Positions 55,135 through 63,907 are shown, numbered from the stretch's first letter. The stretch: DNA of 64,000 nt from Streptomyces thinghirensis (GCA_021502835.1 JAKFGP010000028.1:1-64000), one strand, 5' to 3'. The notes: generated by a model from the sequence alone, not told the origin. Program-made: numbers and translations.

Positions 55135-56290
55135 TGAACGACTCTTCCTGGGGAGCGCCGCCACAAGCCGGGTACTGGGGGGCGTCCGACCAGGGGCCTG
55201 TCCAGGGGGCTGCCCCGGCGGGTCCCGCGTACGATGCGCATTACGCGCAGCAGACTCGCCCCATGCCCATCGTGCCCGACGTACCCGAACACGGCGGAGA
55301 CCAGGATGACGGCCAGGGGGGCCGCTCGGCTGAGCGGCCCCCTGTTCCGAGACGAGCCGTTCCGCGACCAGACGTATCGCGGAGAGAATCCGTCGGCGCA
55401 GCCGCATGCGGCGGTGCCGCAGAATCCGGAGCCCATGCCCGACGCCCCCAGCCGGCGCAGCCGTAGCCGCAGAAGAAGACGCGGGGCGCGACCTGGGTGC
55501 GGCGATAGGGGTCGGCGTCGGGCTCGGCGCGGTGATCGTCGCGTCGCTGTTCGTCGTCAAGGCCGTCTTCGTCGGTGTGGTCGCGGTCGCCGTCGTGGTG
55601 GGCCTGTGGGAGCTGACCAAGCGGCTGGAGGAACGCAAGGGCATCAAGGCGCCCCTCGTGCCGCTCGCGATCGGCGGCGCGGCGATGGTGGTCGCCGGGT
55701 ATGTGCGGGGTGCCGAGGGCGCGTGGGTCGCCATGGCGCTCACGGCGCTGGCGGTCCTCGTATGGCGGATGACCGAGCCGCCGGAGGGCTACCTCGAGGA
55801 CGTCACGGCGGGGCTCTTCGCCGCGTTCTACGTGCCGTTCCTGGCCACGTTCGTCGCGATGATGCTCATGGCGGACGACGGCTCGCGGCGCGTCCTGACC
55901 TTCCTCGTGCTGACGGTCGTCAGCGACACCGGCGCCTACGCCGTCGGCTGGCGCTTCGGCAAGACCAAGCTCGCCCCGCGCATCAGTCCCGGCAAGACCC
56001 GTGAGGGCCTGCTCGGAGCGGTGGCGTTCGCGATGGTGGCCGGCGCGCTGTGCATGCAGTTCATGATCGACGGCGGCACCTGGTGGCAGGGCCTGCTGCT
56101 CGGCCTCGCGGTCGCCGTCAGCGCCACGCTGGGCGACCTCGGCGAGTCCATGATCAAGCGGGACCTCGGCATCAAGGACATGGGCACGCTGCTCCCGGGC
56201 CACGGCGGCATCATGGACCGCCTGGACTCGCTGCTGCCGACGGCGCCGGTGGTGTGGCTGCTGTTGGTGATCTTCGTCGGTTCCGGCTGA
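55134..56290 (+). CDS. cdsA: phosphatidate cytidylyltransferase CdsA
   Basis: CdsA makes CDP-diacylglycerol, the precursor of phospholipids including cardiolipin and PI. ATG 55134 opens [20 protein letters not shown], a long Pro/Gln/Asp-rich cytoplasmic leader (about 115 residues) common in actinobacteria. Breaks near 55312 and 55460-55490 join it to about eight TM segments starting IGVGVGLGAVIVASLFVVKA. The family signature SMIKRDLGIKDMGTLLPGHG then GIMDRLDS lies near nt 56150-56230. It ends VIFVGSG-TGA 56288-56290. About 385 residues. Followed by a hairpin terminator. Confidence 0.94.
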
Positions 56291-56317
56291 CGACCGGGTC
56301 GTCCTCCTGACGGGTAA

Positions 56318-56346
56318 AGGCCCGCCGTCCCCTGGGCGGCGGGCCT
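56318..56346 (+). terminator. hairpin between convergent cdsA and VOC gene
   Basis: A 10-bp stem AGGCCCGCCG / CGGCGGGCCT with a 9-base loop, 28 bases after cdsA and 42 bases beyond the VOC stop. It can serve both strands. Confidence 0.75.
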
Positions 56347-56387
56347 CTCGCTATCCGATCCGGTCACCGCGCTCACGGCCATCGCGG

Positions 56388-56873
56388 TCACCCGGCAGCG
56401 GTCGAGGCGGCGCCGCAGCTCCTCCTCCGAGACGTCCTCGATGTGGGTCAGGAACACCCACATGTGGCCCGAAGGGTCCTTGAGGATGACGGTGCGGTCA
56501 CCGTGGAACATGTCCTTCGGCGGCTGGAGGATCTCCGCGCCGGCGGCCTCCGCCCGCTCCGCCAGGCTGTCCACGTCCGGTACGAAGACGTGCAACGTGA
56601 CGGACGTGCCCCCGCCCAGCGACGCCGGCGCGGCGAAGGAGGCGGCCTCCGCCTCGTCCACGCTGGAGTCGCCCAGCATCAGGGTCGACCGCCCGATGGT
56701 GATCTCGGCGTGCATGATCCCACCGCCCGGAGCACCGATCCGGAAGTTCTCCTGGGCGCCGAACGCCCGCCGGTAGAAGTCGATGCCGCGGCGGCGTCGT
56801 CGACCATGATGTGCGGGATCACGGCATAGCGGTAGCGGTCGGGGATCTCGAAGTGGGCTGTGTGCTCGCTCAT
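56388..56873 (-). CDS. VOC-superfamily (glyoxalase/PhnB-like) protein
   Basis: ATG 56873 with GAGGAGG six bases upstream opens MSEHTAHFEIPDRYRYAVIP, continuing HIMVDDAAAA. After a break near 56790 the frame reads MHAEITIGRSTLMLGDSSVD, TSVTLHVFVPDVDSLAERAE, AGAEILQPPKDMFHGDRTVI and LKDPSGHMWVFLTHIEDVSE. This is the paired beta-alpha-beta-beta-beta fold of PhnB-like VOC proteins (His/Glu metal ligands in MHAEI, FHGD and the GHMW segment). The natural end is probably LDAAG-TGA at 56388 after one extra C near 56400. Possible dioxygenase, resistance or glyoxalase-type activity; substrate unknown. About 161 residues. Confidence 0.82.
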
Positions 56874-56929
56874 GGCGAACCTCCTCGAAAAGGCACGTTG
56901 ATCGGTCCCTGCGGATCGGTTCCTGCGAC

Positions 56930-56954
56930 CTTGAGCGGAGCCTAAAAGCTCAAG
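56930..56954 (+). promoter_or_regulatory. inverted repeat between VOC gene and rlmN start
   Basis: CTTGAGC (56930-56936) and GCTCAAG (56948-56954) form a perfect 7-bp dyad with an 11-base AT-containing spacer, 57-81 bases upstream of the VOC start. The spacing and ACCTTGAG half-site are reminiscent of MerR-family operators. No MerR gene is in the window. Confidence 0.4.
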
Positions 56955-57117
56955 TTTGTCCAGGTCAAGCGGCGATGCGGCGCCGCGGATCTGCCGGAAC
57001 GACAGCGGCATCCCCTGCCTCGCCGATCGGAAGTCACAACGCCGATCCGGGCGCTCGGTCACGCCGGGCCTGGTCTCCCGCAGGCCACCCAAGTCGATCT
57101 GCGACACTGGTTGAGTC

Positions 57118-57138
57118 ATGCCTAAGCCCGGAGAACTC
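57118..57138 (+). other. candidate attL core of the integrated element
   Basis: The seven rlmN codons at 57118-57138 mark where chromosomal sequence ends and element sequence begins. In site-specific integration a short identity core is duplicated at both ends, so these codons (or a part of them, possibly with some bases upstream) are the predicted core. The other copy is not in the window, so the exact core length cannot be set. Confidence 0.5.
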
Positions 57139-57159
57139 GCAGTAGCCGGGCAGCAATAA
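57118..57159 (+). pseudogene. rlmN: 5' fragment of rlmN interrupted at the element boundary
   Basis: ATG 57118 begins Met-Pro-Lys-Pro-Gly-Glu-Leu, the conserved N-terminus of Streptomyces RlmN (23S rRNA A2503 / tRNA A37 methyltransferase). rlmN normally follows frr-cdsA in this neighbourhood. After codon seven the sequence diverges (AVAGQQ) and stops at TAA 57157-57159. No further rlmN sequence is present in the window. The remainder is expected beyond the far end of the integrated element, outside 64,000. Only 14 codons support this, but their exact match, position and the adjacent integrase agree. Confidence 0.65.
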
Positions 57160-57206
57160 GCCCCCACCAGCGCGTTCGGCGCGGATAGGGGGTCTTGTTC
57201 GGGCTA

Positions 57207-57227
57207 CTGGGCCGTCTCTGGGCCGTC
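57207..57227 (+). repeat. two direct repeats next to the integrase stop, possible Int arm sites
   Basis: CTGGGCCGTC occurs at 57207-57216 and 57218-57227, an 11-bp period, between the putative attL core and the end of int. Short direct repeats beside the core are typical arm-type binding sites of tyrosine integrases. Inferred. Confidence 0.35.
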
Positions 57228-58466
57228 AGGCTCGCGCGGGGCCGAGAAGCACTCGATCCACGGCCTTCCTCGTACGCTCCTGGCTCGACGGCATGAGGTG
57301 CGCGTACACCCTCAGCGTCAGTCCGGGGTCGGCGTGTCCCAGGTACTCGCTCACGGCCTTGATGCTCTCGCCGGCGTCGAGGAGCACCGAGGCGTAGAAG
57401 TGCCTCGTGGCGTGCGTGCCGTGCTCCCGAGCGGACTCGTACTTGCCGTCCGCCCCGGCCTCCGAGATCAGCCCGGCCGCCGCAAGAGCAGGCTTCCACT
57501 CCTGGACGTTGAAGTTGCTGCGCCAGACGAGGCCGCTCGCGGTGTTCGTGAACAGCAGGCGGGCCGACACCTTCGGGCCGTCCGGCTTGCGCCAGGGCAG
57601 CGTGATCTCCACCGGCTTGAAGGCGTTCATGTGAGAGCCCGCAGGGCCTCAGCGACCGAAGGCGGCAACGGTACGTCCCGCTCCTTGTTGCACTTCGGCG
57701 GAGCGAACACGGCCTTGCCCCGAATGAGCTTCACCTGTCGGACCACCCGGACGATGCCGCTCGCGAAGTCGACGGCGTCCTCGGCCAGGCCCACGATCTC
57801 GCCCTGACGAAGCCCGCACCCGGCACCCATGTCGACCAAGGGCCGGTAGCGCTGGGGGAGCGCCGCACGGACGGCCTGAACCTGTTCGGGCAGCCACGGC
57901 ACAACGCGACGTTGCTCGGCGGCCGGCGGGCGGACGGACTTCGCCGAGCACGGGTTGCGGGGAAGGAGGCCGTCATCGACCGCCGCACTGAGCACGGCCC
58001 GCACGTCACCGTAGATGTTCCGCGCGTAGCCGCCGCTCACAGTCGGGTCATTCTCCAGGGCGCTCACCAAACCCCTGATGTGCTCCGAACGGAACGAATC
58101 CAACGGCCGGGAACCGATCAGCCGGAAGGCGTGCAGGCGCAACCGCTGCTCGATCACCACCAGACTGGCGGGGTCGATGTGGTGAGTCTTGAGCCAGCGC
58201 TCCGCGTAGCCCTTGAAGGTGATGCGCGCTGCACGCGGATCGATGTAGCGACCGCGAGACATGTCCGATGCGATGTCGGTGAGCCACTGCTCCGCGAGTC
58301 GCTTTTGTCGATCAGGAAAGCTTTTGGACTTCTCCGTGCCGTCGGGGCCGACGTATCGAGCGCGGTAGCGCAGGCCGGTGCCGTGGCGATCGGTCTTGAC
58401 CTTGCGCCCCTTGCCGTTCTGGCCGGTCTCCGTCCGGTACCAGCGGTCTTGGATGTGGCCGGCCAT
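57226..58466 (-). CDS. int: tyrosine site-specific recombinase (integrase)
   Basis: Int integrates and, with Xis, excises the element. ATG 58466 opens MAGHIQDRWYRTETGQNGKG. The arm/AP2-like N-terminal part has TGLRYRARYVGPDGTEKSKS. The SAM-like core-binding part is FKGYAERWLKTHHIDPASLV and beyond. The catalytic domain has GAGCGLRQGEIVGLAED (Arg I), HGTHATRHFYASVLLDAGES (HxxR) and YLGHADPGLTLRVYAH (His and the Tyr nucleophile). A frame break near 57630 (end of one frame at ALT, restart at MNAFKPVEITLPWRK) splits the catalytic domain. Joined length about 413 residues. If the break were real the integrase would be dead and the element locked in. Confidence 0.9.
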
Positions 58467-58663
58467 CAGGCAGCCTCCCCGATCTGGGAGTCGACCCAGG
58501 CGCGTACGTCGTTCGGGTCGAAGCGGAGGTGTCGGCCGACTCGGAAGCCGCGGGGGCCGGTGCGCTTGCGCCGCCACTGGTAGACCGTCTCGACGCTGGG
58601 CAGCTCGAACATCTCGACCAGGTCATCAGGGGTCAGGAACCGACGAGGCAACTCTGAGGCCAT
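58466..58663 (-). CDS. excisionase-like helix-turn-helix protein (Xis)
   Basis: An intact 65-residue frame from ATG 58663: MASELPRRFLTPDDLVEMFE, LPSVETVYQWRRKRTGPRGF, RVGRHLRFDPNDVRAWVDSQ. This is the MerR/AlpA-like winged helix found in AICE excisionases (LTPxDLAEMxxVPxxTVYxW pattern). It shares one base with the int start, so the two are coupled. Predicted recombination directionality factor. Confidence 0.88.
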   Translation of the reverse strand: MASELPRRFLTPDDLVEMFELPSVETVYQWRRKRTGPRGFRVGRHLRFDPNDVRAWVDSQIGEAA

Positions 58664-58665
58664 GG

Positions 58666-60057
58666 TCAGCAGTTCCTTTCATCGGCTAGCAAGGTGGCTA
58701 GTTCTTCGCGGGCGATCTCGCGGTTGTGCTGGATGTCCCGGCGGATGTTGGCGGCGAGCCAGGATTCGCCGGGGGTGTGGCCGTGGCCGGCGTAGGTCCA
58801 GTGGGCGAGGGTGAGCGTGGTGGTTTCCTCGTCGTCGGGGTCGGGCAGGCCGAGGGCGGCGCGTTGCTGGGCTGCGCGGTAGTCGGCGCGGGTCTGGCGC
58901 AGTTCGCCGAGGGTGGTGGAGTAGCGCCGGGACTCGGTGGAGAAGTGGCCGCGGAAGCCGAGCATGTGGGCCCAGTCGCGGAGCTTGCGGTCCGGGTAGA
59001 ACGCGTGGAGGTCGAGGCACGCTTCGATGAGCCGACGGGGGTGGTCGGCGACGCCGAGGAGGACCATGGCTTCCTTGTTGCCAATCCGGCGGTCGACCGT
59101 GCCGGTGGTCTCAGCGGCCTTCGTGGCGTATTTGGCGACGTAGGAGGCGACCGCCTGTTCGGTGATGTCCTCTCCGTCGCCGAAGGCCCGGATGGGGCGT
59201 ACGTCGAGCTGGGTGCCCCAGCGAAGGGTGCGGGCGGGCTGGTCACCGGACGGCGGGACGTCGACTTCTACGCGGGCGGCGGCGGCCTGGATGGCGTCGG
59301 TGAGCAGGTCGAGGGTGGCCCAGGCGGGCGGGGGATCGTCGGGCCCGTCCGGGCCGTCGAAGCGGATCACGGCGTGGAAGTGAACGGCGCCGCGTTTCTG
59401 GTACTCGGCGACCTTGCCGAAGGAGACCCGGGACTGCTCCTTCGCGTCCTTCTGGGTGAGGCCGGCGCGCTTGGCGATTTCGCGGCGCAGGTAGATCGTG
59501 AAGTAGCGCCACAGCTCGGAGGCGTGGTTGTTCCACAGCACAGCCCCGGCGTAGTCGTACGTATCGGGGTCGAGCGGGGTGCCCAGCTCCGGGGCGTCCT
59601 CGGCGTGGCGGGACACCGCAGCGGCAGGGCCGGTTGCCGGGGCGATTGTGGACTGGGCCGAACGACGGGGCGGTCAGGGTGGCGAACACCCGCTTAGGTA
59701 GTCCCGGATCGTTTCGGGGGTGCCCTTAGCGGGGTCGCCGACGAGGCCGGCGCGGATCAGGTGGTAGGTGTCGCCGGCGTAGGTCCAGGCGCAGGCGGGG
59801 CAGCGGGAGGCCCGTCGGTTGCCGCAGGCGACGCGGAGCCGGCCGCCGGGCTCGGTGTCGGTCGAGTAGGAGTGCAGTACCTGCCTGGTGGTGGCGTCGC
59901 GGGAGACGGTTGAGCCTTGCAGGTGGATGGGGTCGGAGCAGCCGCCGGTGCGGCGGATCTGGTCTTGATGCGGTCGAAGCCGGGGGACCCGGCCAGCCTC
60001 AGCACGTCCGGCGAGGGTGGCCGGGTCCAGGCCCGCCACGGTGGCGGTGTTAGTCAC
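58666..60057 (-). CDS. replication initiator RepSA-like protein
   Basis: This is the Rep of pSAM2-type elements, thought to start rolling-circle replication of the excised circle. GTG 60057 opens VTNTATVAGLDPATLAG. After breaks near 59995 and 59970 it reads IRRTGGCSDPIHLQGSTVSR, then the Cys motif CGNRRASRCPACAWTYAGDT (about 59760-59820). After breaks near 59695 and 59625 come VFATLTAPSFGPVHN, YDYAGAVLWNNHASELWRYF, VSFGKVAEYQKRGAVHFHAV (the His-x-His metal motif of HUH-like Rep), TYAGHGHTPGESWLAANIRR and the end ADERNC-stop at 58666. About 463 residues. The double-strand origin is often inside or near rep; I cannot pinpoint it. Confidence 0.82.
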
Positions 60058-60061
60058 GTGG

Positions 60062-60246
60062 TCACCTGCCCGGCGCGGGTACAGAAGGGTGGCGAGGGCG
60101 GTGGTGCCGGTGCCCTTGCAGGTCGGGCAGGCGACGCGAAGGGTGGCACGGGTGCCGTCGGTGTGGCGGGTGCCGGCGGTGATGGCGGCGGTGGCGAAGC
60201 CGTCGCAGTCGCGGCAGACGTGCTTGTTCTGGGCGTGCTGGGGCAT
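60062..60246 (-). CDS. small zinc-motif protein of the element
   Basis: ATG 60246 with AAGGGAAG upstream opens MPQHAQNKHVCRDCDGFATA and carries two Cys pairs, CRDC and CPTCKGTGTTA, resembling a DnaJ-type zinc knuckle. The raw frame continues into Rep. Shifting one base near 60080 gives VPAPGR-TGA at 60062, just before the Rep GTG at 60057, so I annotate a separate peptide of about 61 residues. Similar Cys-pair peptides precede rep in many AICEs; function unknown. Confidence 0.6.
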
Positions 60247-60339
60247 GATGGACTTCCCTTTCGGGTCCGTTGGATCTGGATTGGGGTCGAGGCGCCCGGA
60301 GCGGCGGAAGTTTGGCGACCGAGGCCGCTCGGGGGCCGT

Positions 60340-61212
60340 TCAGTTGTGGACGTTGCGCCTTCCGTGGCCCTTGGCCGCGTACATGCCGGCGTCGGCCGCG
60401 GACAGGGCGTCGGTGAGGGCGGGGACCGGCAGGTCGGCGCGGTGGCAGAGGCCGACCGAGGCGGAGACCGGCAGCAGGTGACCGTCGAAGGCGACGGGGC
60501 GGCCAAGGGCGGTTTGCGGTGCCGTCGTTCCGGAGGTGCGGGCGGGGTCGGTGACGATGGCGGCGAACTCGTCTCCGCCGAGGCGGGCGGCGATGCCGTG
60601 GTTTCCGCACCAGTCGCGCGGTCGGCGGGCGGTCGCGGTGAGGACGGCGTCACCGGCGACGTGTCCGTGCGTGTCGTTGATGGCCTTGAAGTCGTCCAGG
60701 TCGATCAGGATGACGAGCGCGGCCGGGTTCCCGGCGAGCAGGTGTTCGGCGCGGAGTAGTGAAACCGGCCCGGTGTGCAGGCCCGTCAGCGGGTCGCGGC
60801 GGGCGGTGGCCAGGCGGCGCAGCAGGAGACTGCCGTGCAGGGCCCAGCCGAGGGCCGGTAAGGCGGCGGCGATCACGGTCTCCACGGGTTCACCGTCCTT
60901 GTGCATGTCGTTGACGAGCAGGCGCAGGACGACGGCGACCAGGGCGACAGGAGACGCCGGTGATGGCGACCGCCCAGAAGCATGGAGACCAGGACCGCGC
61001 CGACGACGAGGACCACGGCGGTTGCCGCCGCCGACGAGGGAGGGCCGGGCGGTGCTGGGCGTGACCTGGATCGTGGGCCGGGACGGAGCGGGGCGGGCAG
61101 GGCCGGCGGCGGTGCCGGGTTGCCGGGCGTGATGCTGGTCGGTTCGACCACGGTGGGCGGGGTGGCCATGCCGGTGGGCTGGGGCATGGTCGGGGAGCTT
61201 GGGGCGGAACAT
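60340..61212 (-). CDS. membrane protein with C-terminal GGDEF (diguanylate cyclase) domain
   Basis: ATG 61212 with AAGGAG nine bases upstream opens MFRPKLPD. A Pro-rich segment, one or two hydrophobic stretches (TAVVLVVGAVLVSMLLGG near 60975-61030; ALVAVVLRLLV near 60910-60945) and a helix ALPALGWALHGSLLLRRLAT lead to the GGDEF domain. That domain has RDPLTGLHTGPVSLLRAEHL, LVILIDLDDFKAINDTHGHV, AGDAVL and the active site ARLGGDEFAAIVTD, all canonical apart from TGLHTG in place of TGLxNR. The RxxD inhibitory site is not at its usual place. Breaks near 60950-60960 and 61190. It ends GRRNVHN-stop at 60340. About 290 residues. It probably makes c-di-GMP, the ligand of BldD; inferred. Confidence 0.78.
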   Translation of the reverse strand: MFRPKLPDHAPAHRHGHPAHRGRTDQHHARQPGTAAGPARPAPSRPTIQVTPSTARPSLVGGGNRRGPRRRRGPGLHASGRSPSPASPVALVAVVLRLLVNDMHKDGEPVETVIAAALPALGWALHGSLLLRRLATARRDPLTGLHTGPVSLLRAEHLLAGNPAALVILIDLDDFKAINDTHGHVAGDAVLTATARRPRDWCGNHGIAARLGGDEFAAIVTDPARTSGTTAPQTALGRPVAFDGHLLPVSASVGLCHRADLPVPALTDALSAADAGMYAAKGHGRRNVHN

Positions 61213-61234
61213 GGGCGGGATCTCCTTTCGCGGG

Positions 61235-61392
61235 TTACTTGACGGCGGTGTCGATGACCGGGGGACAGGAGGCTGTCGGCGAGGAGGGTAGCCGCCGAGG
61301 AGGAGCACGGCCACCAGCCACCAGGGCGGGCGGATGAGCTTGATGCCGAGGAAGCCGACGACGAGCAGGGCGAGCCAGAGCGGAACGTCCAT
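61235..61392 (-). CDS. very small membrane protein of the element
   Basis: ATG 61392 with AGGAGG upstream opens MDVPLWLALLVVGFLGIKLI, then RPPWWLVAVLLLGG. That is two closely spaced hydrophobic segments (about residues 3-20 and 24-35). After a one-base correction near 61287 the end is LLADSLLSPVIDTAVK-TAA at 61235. About 52 residues. Its position between spdB and rep resembles small Spd-type (plasmid spread) peptides; role inferred. Confidence 0.65.
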
Positions 61393-61408
61393 GGCGCGGT
61401 AAGTCCTC

Positions 61409-61600
61409 CTACGCCTTGCAGCGGTGGGTGCGGGCGGCGAGTTCGGCGGCGGAGCGGTCGTGGTAGTCGGCGGAGAAGGCCGCAGCGCGGGGCGGTGCAG
61501 GCGGCGGGTGTGCATCTCGCGGCCCCGGCCGTCGTAGTAGGTGCCGACCTGCACGGGCCCGATCCGAATGCGGTTGCGGAAGGCTGCGGTAGACGCTCAT
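61409..61600 (-). CDS. small AICE-conserved protein, unknown function
   Basis: ATG 61600 with AGGAGG nine bases upstream opens MSVYRSL. A correction near 61575 gives RIRIGPVQVGTYYDGRGREM, and a further one near 61488 leads to FSADYHDRSAAELAARTHRC, then KA-TAG at 61409. About 63 residues. The pattern GPVQVxTYYDG...AAELAARTHxC recurs in streptomycete integrative elements; I know no function. Confidence 0.6.
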   Translation of the reverse strand: MSVYRSLPQPHSDRARAGRHLLRRPGPRDAHPPPAPPRAAAFSADYHDRSAAELAARTHRCKA

Positions 61601-61605
61601 CGGGG

Positions 61606-61786
61606 TCAGTCCTCCTGCCCGGAGGCTGTGGCCGGGGAACTCGGCGAGGATGCGGGCCTTGTCCTGCGGGTTCGAGGTGCGGTCGGCGGCTTCCTCGGCG
61701 AGCAGGCGGGGCAGGGCCGGGCGGCCGGCGGTGGCCATCTCGCGGGCGGCGTCGATGTAGTCGGACGGGCGGTCGAAGGTCTGCAT
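61606..61786 (-). CDS. small helical protein of the element, unknown function
   Basis: ATG 61786 with GGGAGG upstream opens MQTFDRPSDYIDAAREMATA, continuing GRPALPRLLAEEAADRTSNP and QDKARILAEFPGHSLR. A one-base correction near 61618 gives a stop at 61606, six bases before the next gene's ATG. The raw frame instead runs on to 61409 through another gene. About 60 residues, mostly helical. Not recognised. Confidence 0.55.
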
Positions 61787-61808
61787 GTTGCTTGCCTCCC
61801 TGTGCTGG

Positions 61809-62488
61809 TCAGGTGAGCTGGAGCTGGGCGGCGATTGCGTCGGTCATCGGCGCGGGCAGTCCGAGTCGGGCCGAGAGGACGTCGGTGGGCATCAGGGCAC
61901 CGGTGGACGCTTTGTGTGCGTCGGCGAGCTTGCGGGCGTGGTCCAGCAGCGCGGCCGGAACCGCGGGTGCGGTGGGCGCGGACTGTGGCGGTGCCGGGGT
62001 CAGCTCCGGAGCAGCAGGCGCCGCAGACGGGACAGGTGCGGGGGTTTCATCGCGTGTGACGTCGACTCCGCCGGGGTTGCCGGGCCGTCGTCCACAGGTT
62101 GGGCAGGGGCAGCGCCGTGTTTGTCGGCGGGGGTGTGGACCAGGAGGGTTCCGCCGAGGAAGGCCAGAGCGGGCCACCCGGCGACGAGGATGCGGAGCCA
62201 GGCCGGGCACGTGGGCCAGATCGAGGAGTCCGGCCGTCGCGATGTTCGCGCCGAGCGAGGCGAACAGGGCGGATGACAACCAGGTCCAGGCCGAGCGGTC
62301 CCGGCGGGCCGTTCGCCAGCTGTCGCCAGGCAGCGACCAGGAGGAGATCGACGGAGATCGGGTAGGCCCAGGCTTTCCAGCCGGACTGTCCGGCGGCTTC
62401 CGCGAGGTCGTGCAGGTGGGCGGAAGGACAGGGCGCCGGCGATGACGGCCTGGACGAGTACGGCGTCGATGCGGATCGAGCGGGGCAT
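61809..62488 (-). CDS. SpdB-type intermycelial spread protein (DUF2637)
   Basis: Spd proteins act after TraB to spread the element through the recipient mycelium. ATG 62488 with GGGAGG eight bases upstream opens MPRSIRIDAVLVQAVIAGAL, continuing SF(A)HLHDLAEAAG, then after breaks near 62420 AWAYPISVDLLLVAAWRQL and ALFASLGANIATAGLLDLAH and WLRILVAGWPALAFLGGTLL. That is four TM segments of the DUF2637 type. The cytoplasmic C-terminal half is Pro/Ala-rich, with a helical end KASTGALMPTDVLSARLGLP and stop at 61809. Breaks near 62420, 62300-62270, 62210 and 62020-62060. About 226 residues. Confidence 0.82.
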
Positions 62489-62562
62489 GGGGGGCACCTC
62501 CCTTCGAAGAGGGTTGGGCCGGGGACGGGCGGGGAGCGTGTCTGGCCGTCCGGTCCCGGCGG

Positions 62563-63905
62563 TCAGTCGGTGACTGGGCGGGGCTTGCCCAGCGACGGAC
62601 CGGCCGTCGGCGCCTCAGTGGGGCACGAGGGGCCGGAAGGGGTCGAGGGCGGGGAAGTCCAGGACCAGGTGGCGAACTCCCGGCAGGCCGCGATCACTTC
62701 CGCGCGGGAGGTGTGCGGAGTGCGGATCTTCGACCAGCCGCCCGTGGAGTCCGCGGCTGACAGCGGTGCCTGGGCGGTCCATCGGGATCAGACCGGCAGC
62801 CTGTACGGCGTCCGGTGCCACGTCGGCCAGGCCCATTTCGGCGGTCTGCTTGTCGTTGACCCGGTGTACGACACGGCCGGTGAGCTGGGCACGGAGCCAT
62901 GGTGGCGCCCTTGCCCAGGTCGGAGCCGAACCGCTGCCCGCAGATCTCCAGGTAGATCCCGATCGCGCGGGCCATCTGCGCCAGCCGGATCAGTGCCGTG
63001 ACGATCCGCTCGCGGCGTTCCTCATCCTTCTTCGCCGAAATCAGGAACAGTTCCGCCACCTCGTCGACCAGGACAACGACCGGCACCGGCCGCAGGTGTT
63101 CGGGCAGCTCCCACACGTCCGAGACGCCATGCAGGCTCAGTAGGTCGAAGCGGTCTTCCATCTCCGCGACCAGGACCGCGAGCAGGGAAGCGGCATCGTC
63201 GGGAGTGGTGACCAGAGCCGACAGCCGGGGAGCGAACGCGGACTGTTCCACCCCGCGCTTGCAGTCGATACCGACCAGCGCCACCGGCAACTGAGCCAGC
63301 CCCTGATCAGGTTGCGCTGATACATCGACTTGCCCGAGTGATTCGCGCCCAGCGTCAGCGCCATCGGACCTTGCGGTAGTCCCGCTCGAACGCGGTCCCG
63401 TCCTCCCGCAGTGCCACCGGCACCACCAGATCGTGCGGGGCGGCGTTGCGCGGCATCTGCACCCGGCGCAGCACGTCATGGCCGGTCATGCGCAGTTCGA
63501 CGAACCCGGGCTTAGTCTCCACCACAGTCGCGGAGTGCACACCCCAGGCGTGCCGCAGCCGCTCGGAGGAGGCCATCACGTCGGCGGGCTCCAGGCCGGC
63601 CGGAAGTCGCAGCGTGACCCGCAGCCCGGTCGACGTGGGCCGAACCCGGCGGATCTTCGGCGGTACCGGCTGTACCTCTCGGCTAGCGACGCTGCGCGTC
63701 ACCGAACGCCCGCAGTCCGGACGGCTGAACCGTCAGCCCGCAACACGTCCATCGTCGACCGGTACGAGAAGGTGAACCGTCCCCAGGTGAGCGGCATGCC
63801 CACCAGCGACCAGTACACCCGCGGGGCCCGTACCTTCGCATAGCCGAGACCGCCGACGCCCGCTAACGCCCCCGTGGCCTCCAGCCACATCGTCAGGTCA
63901 GCCAT
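62563..63905 (-). CDS. TraB-type FtsK/SpoIIIE DNA translocase
   Basis: This single ATPase moves double-stranded element DNA between hyphae. ATG 63905 opens MADLTMWLEATGALAGVGGL, with MPLTWGRFTFSYRSTMDV. After breaks near 63725 and 63358 the motor follows: Walker A TLGANHSGKSMYQRN (about 63305-63350), GIDCKRGVEQSAFAPRLSAL, Walker B VPVVVLVDEVAELFLISAKK (about 63025-63085), ARAIGIYLEICGQRFGSDLG. Breaks near 62905 and 62745-62640 lead to a C-terminal domain with PRPVTD-stop at 62563. About 447 residues. TraB of AICEs recognises 8-bp clt repeats; none is obvious in the visible part. Confidence 0.87.
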
Positions 63906-63907
63906 GA

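Noticed and set aside
57100..57230. A tRNA gene as attachment site for the element
   Set aside because: No cloverleaf or T-arm sequence is present at the boundary; rlmN codons are found instead.
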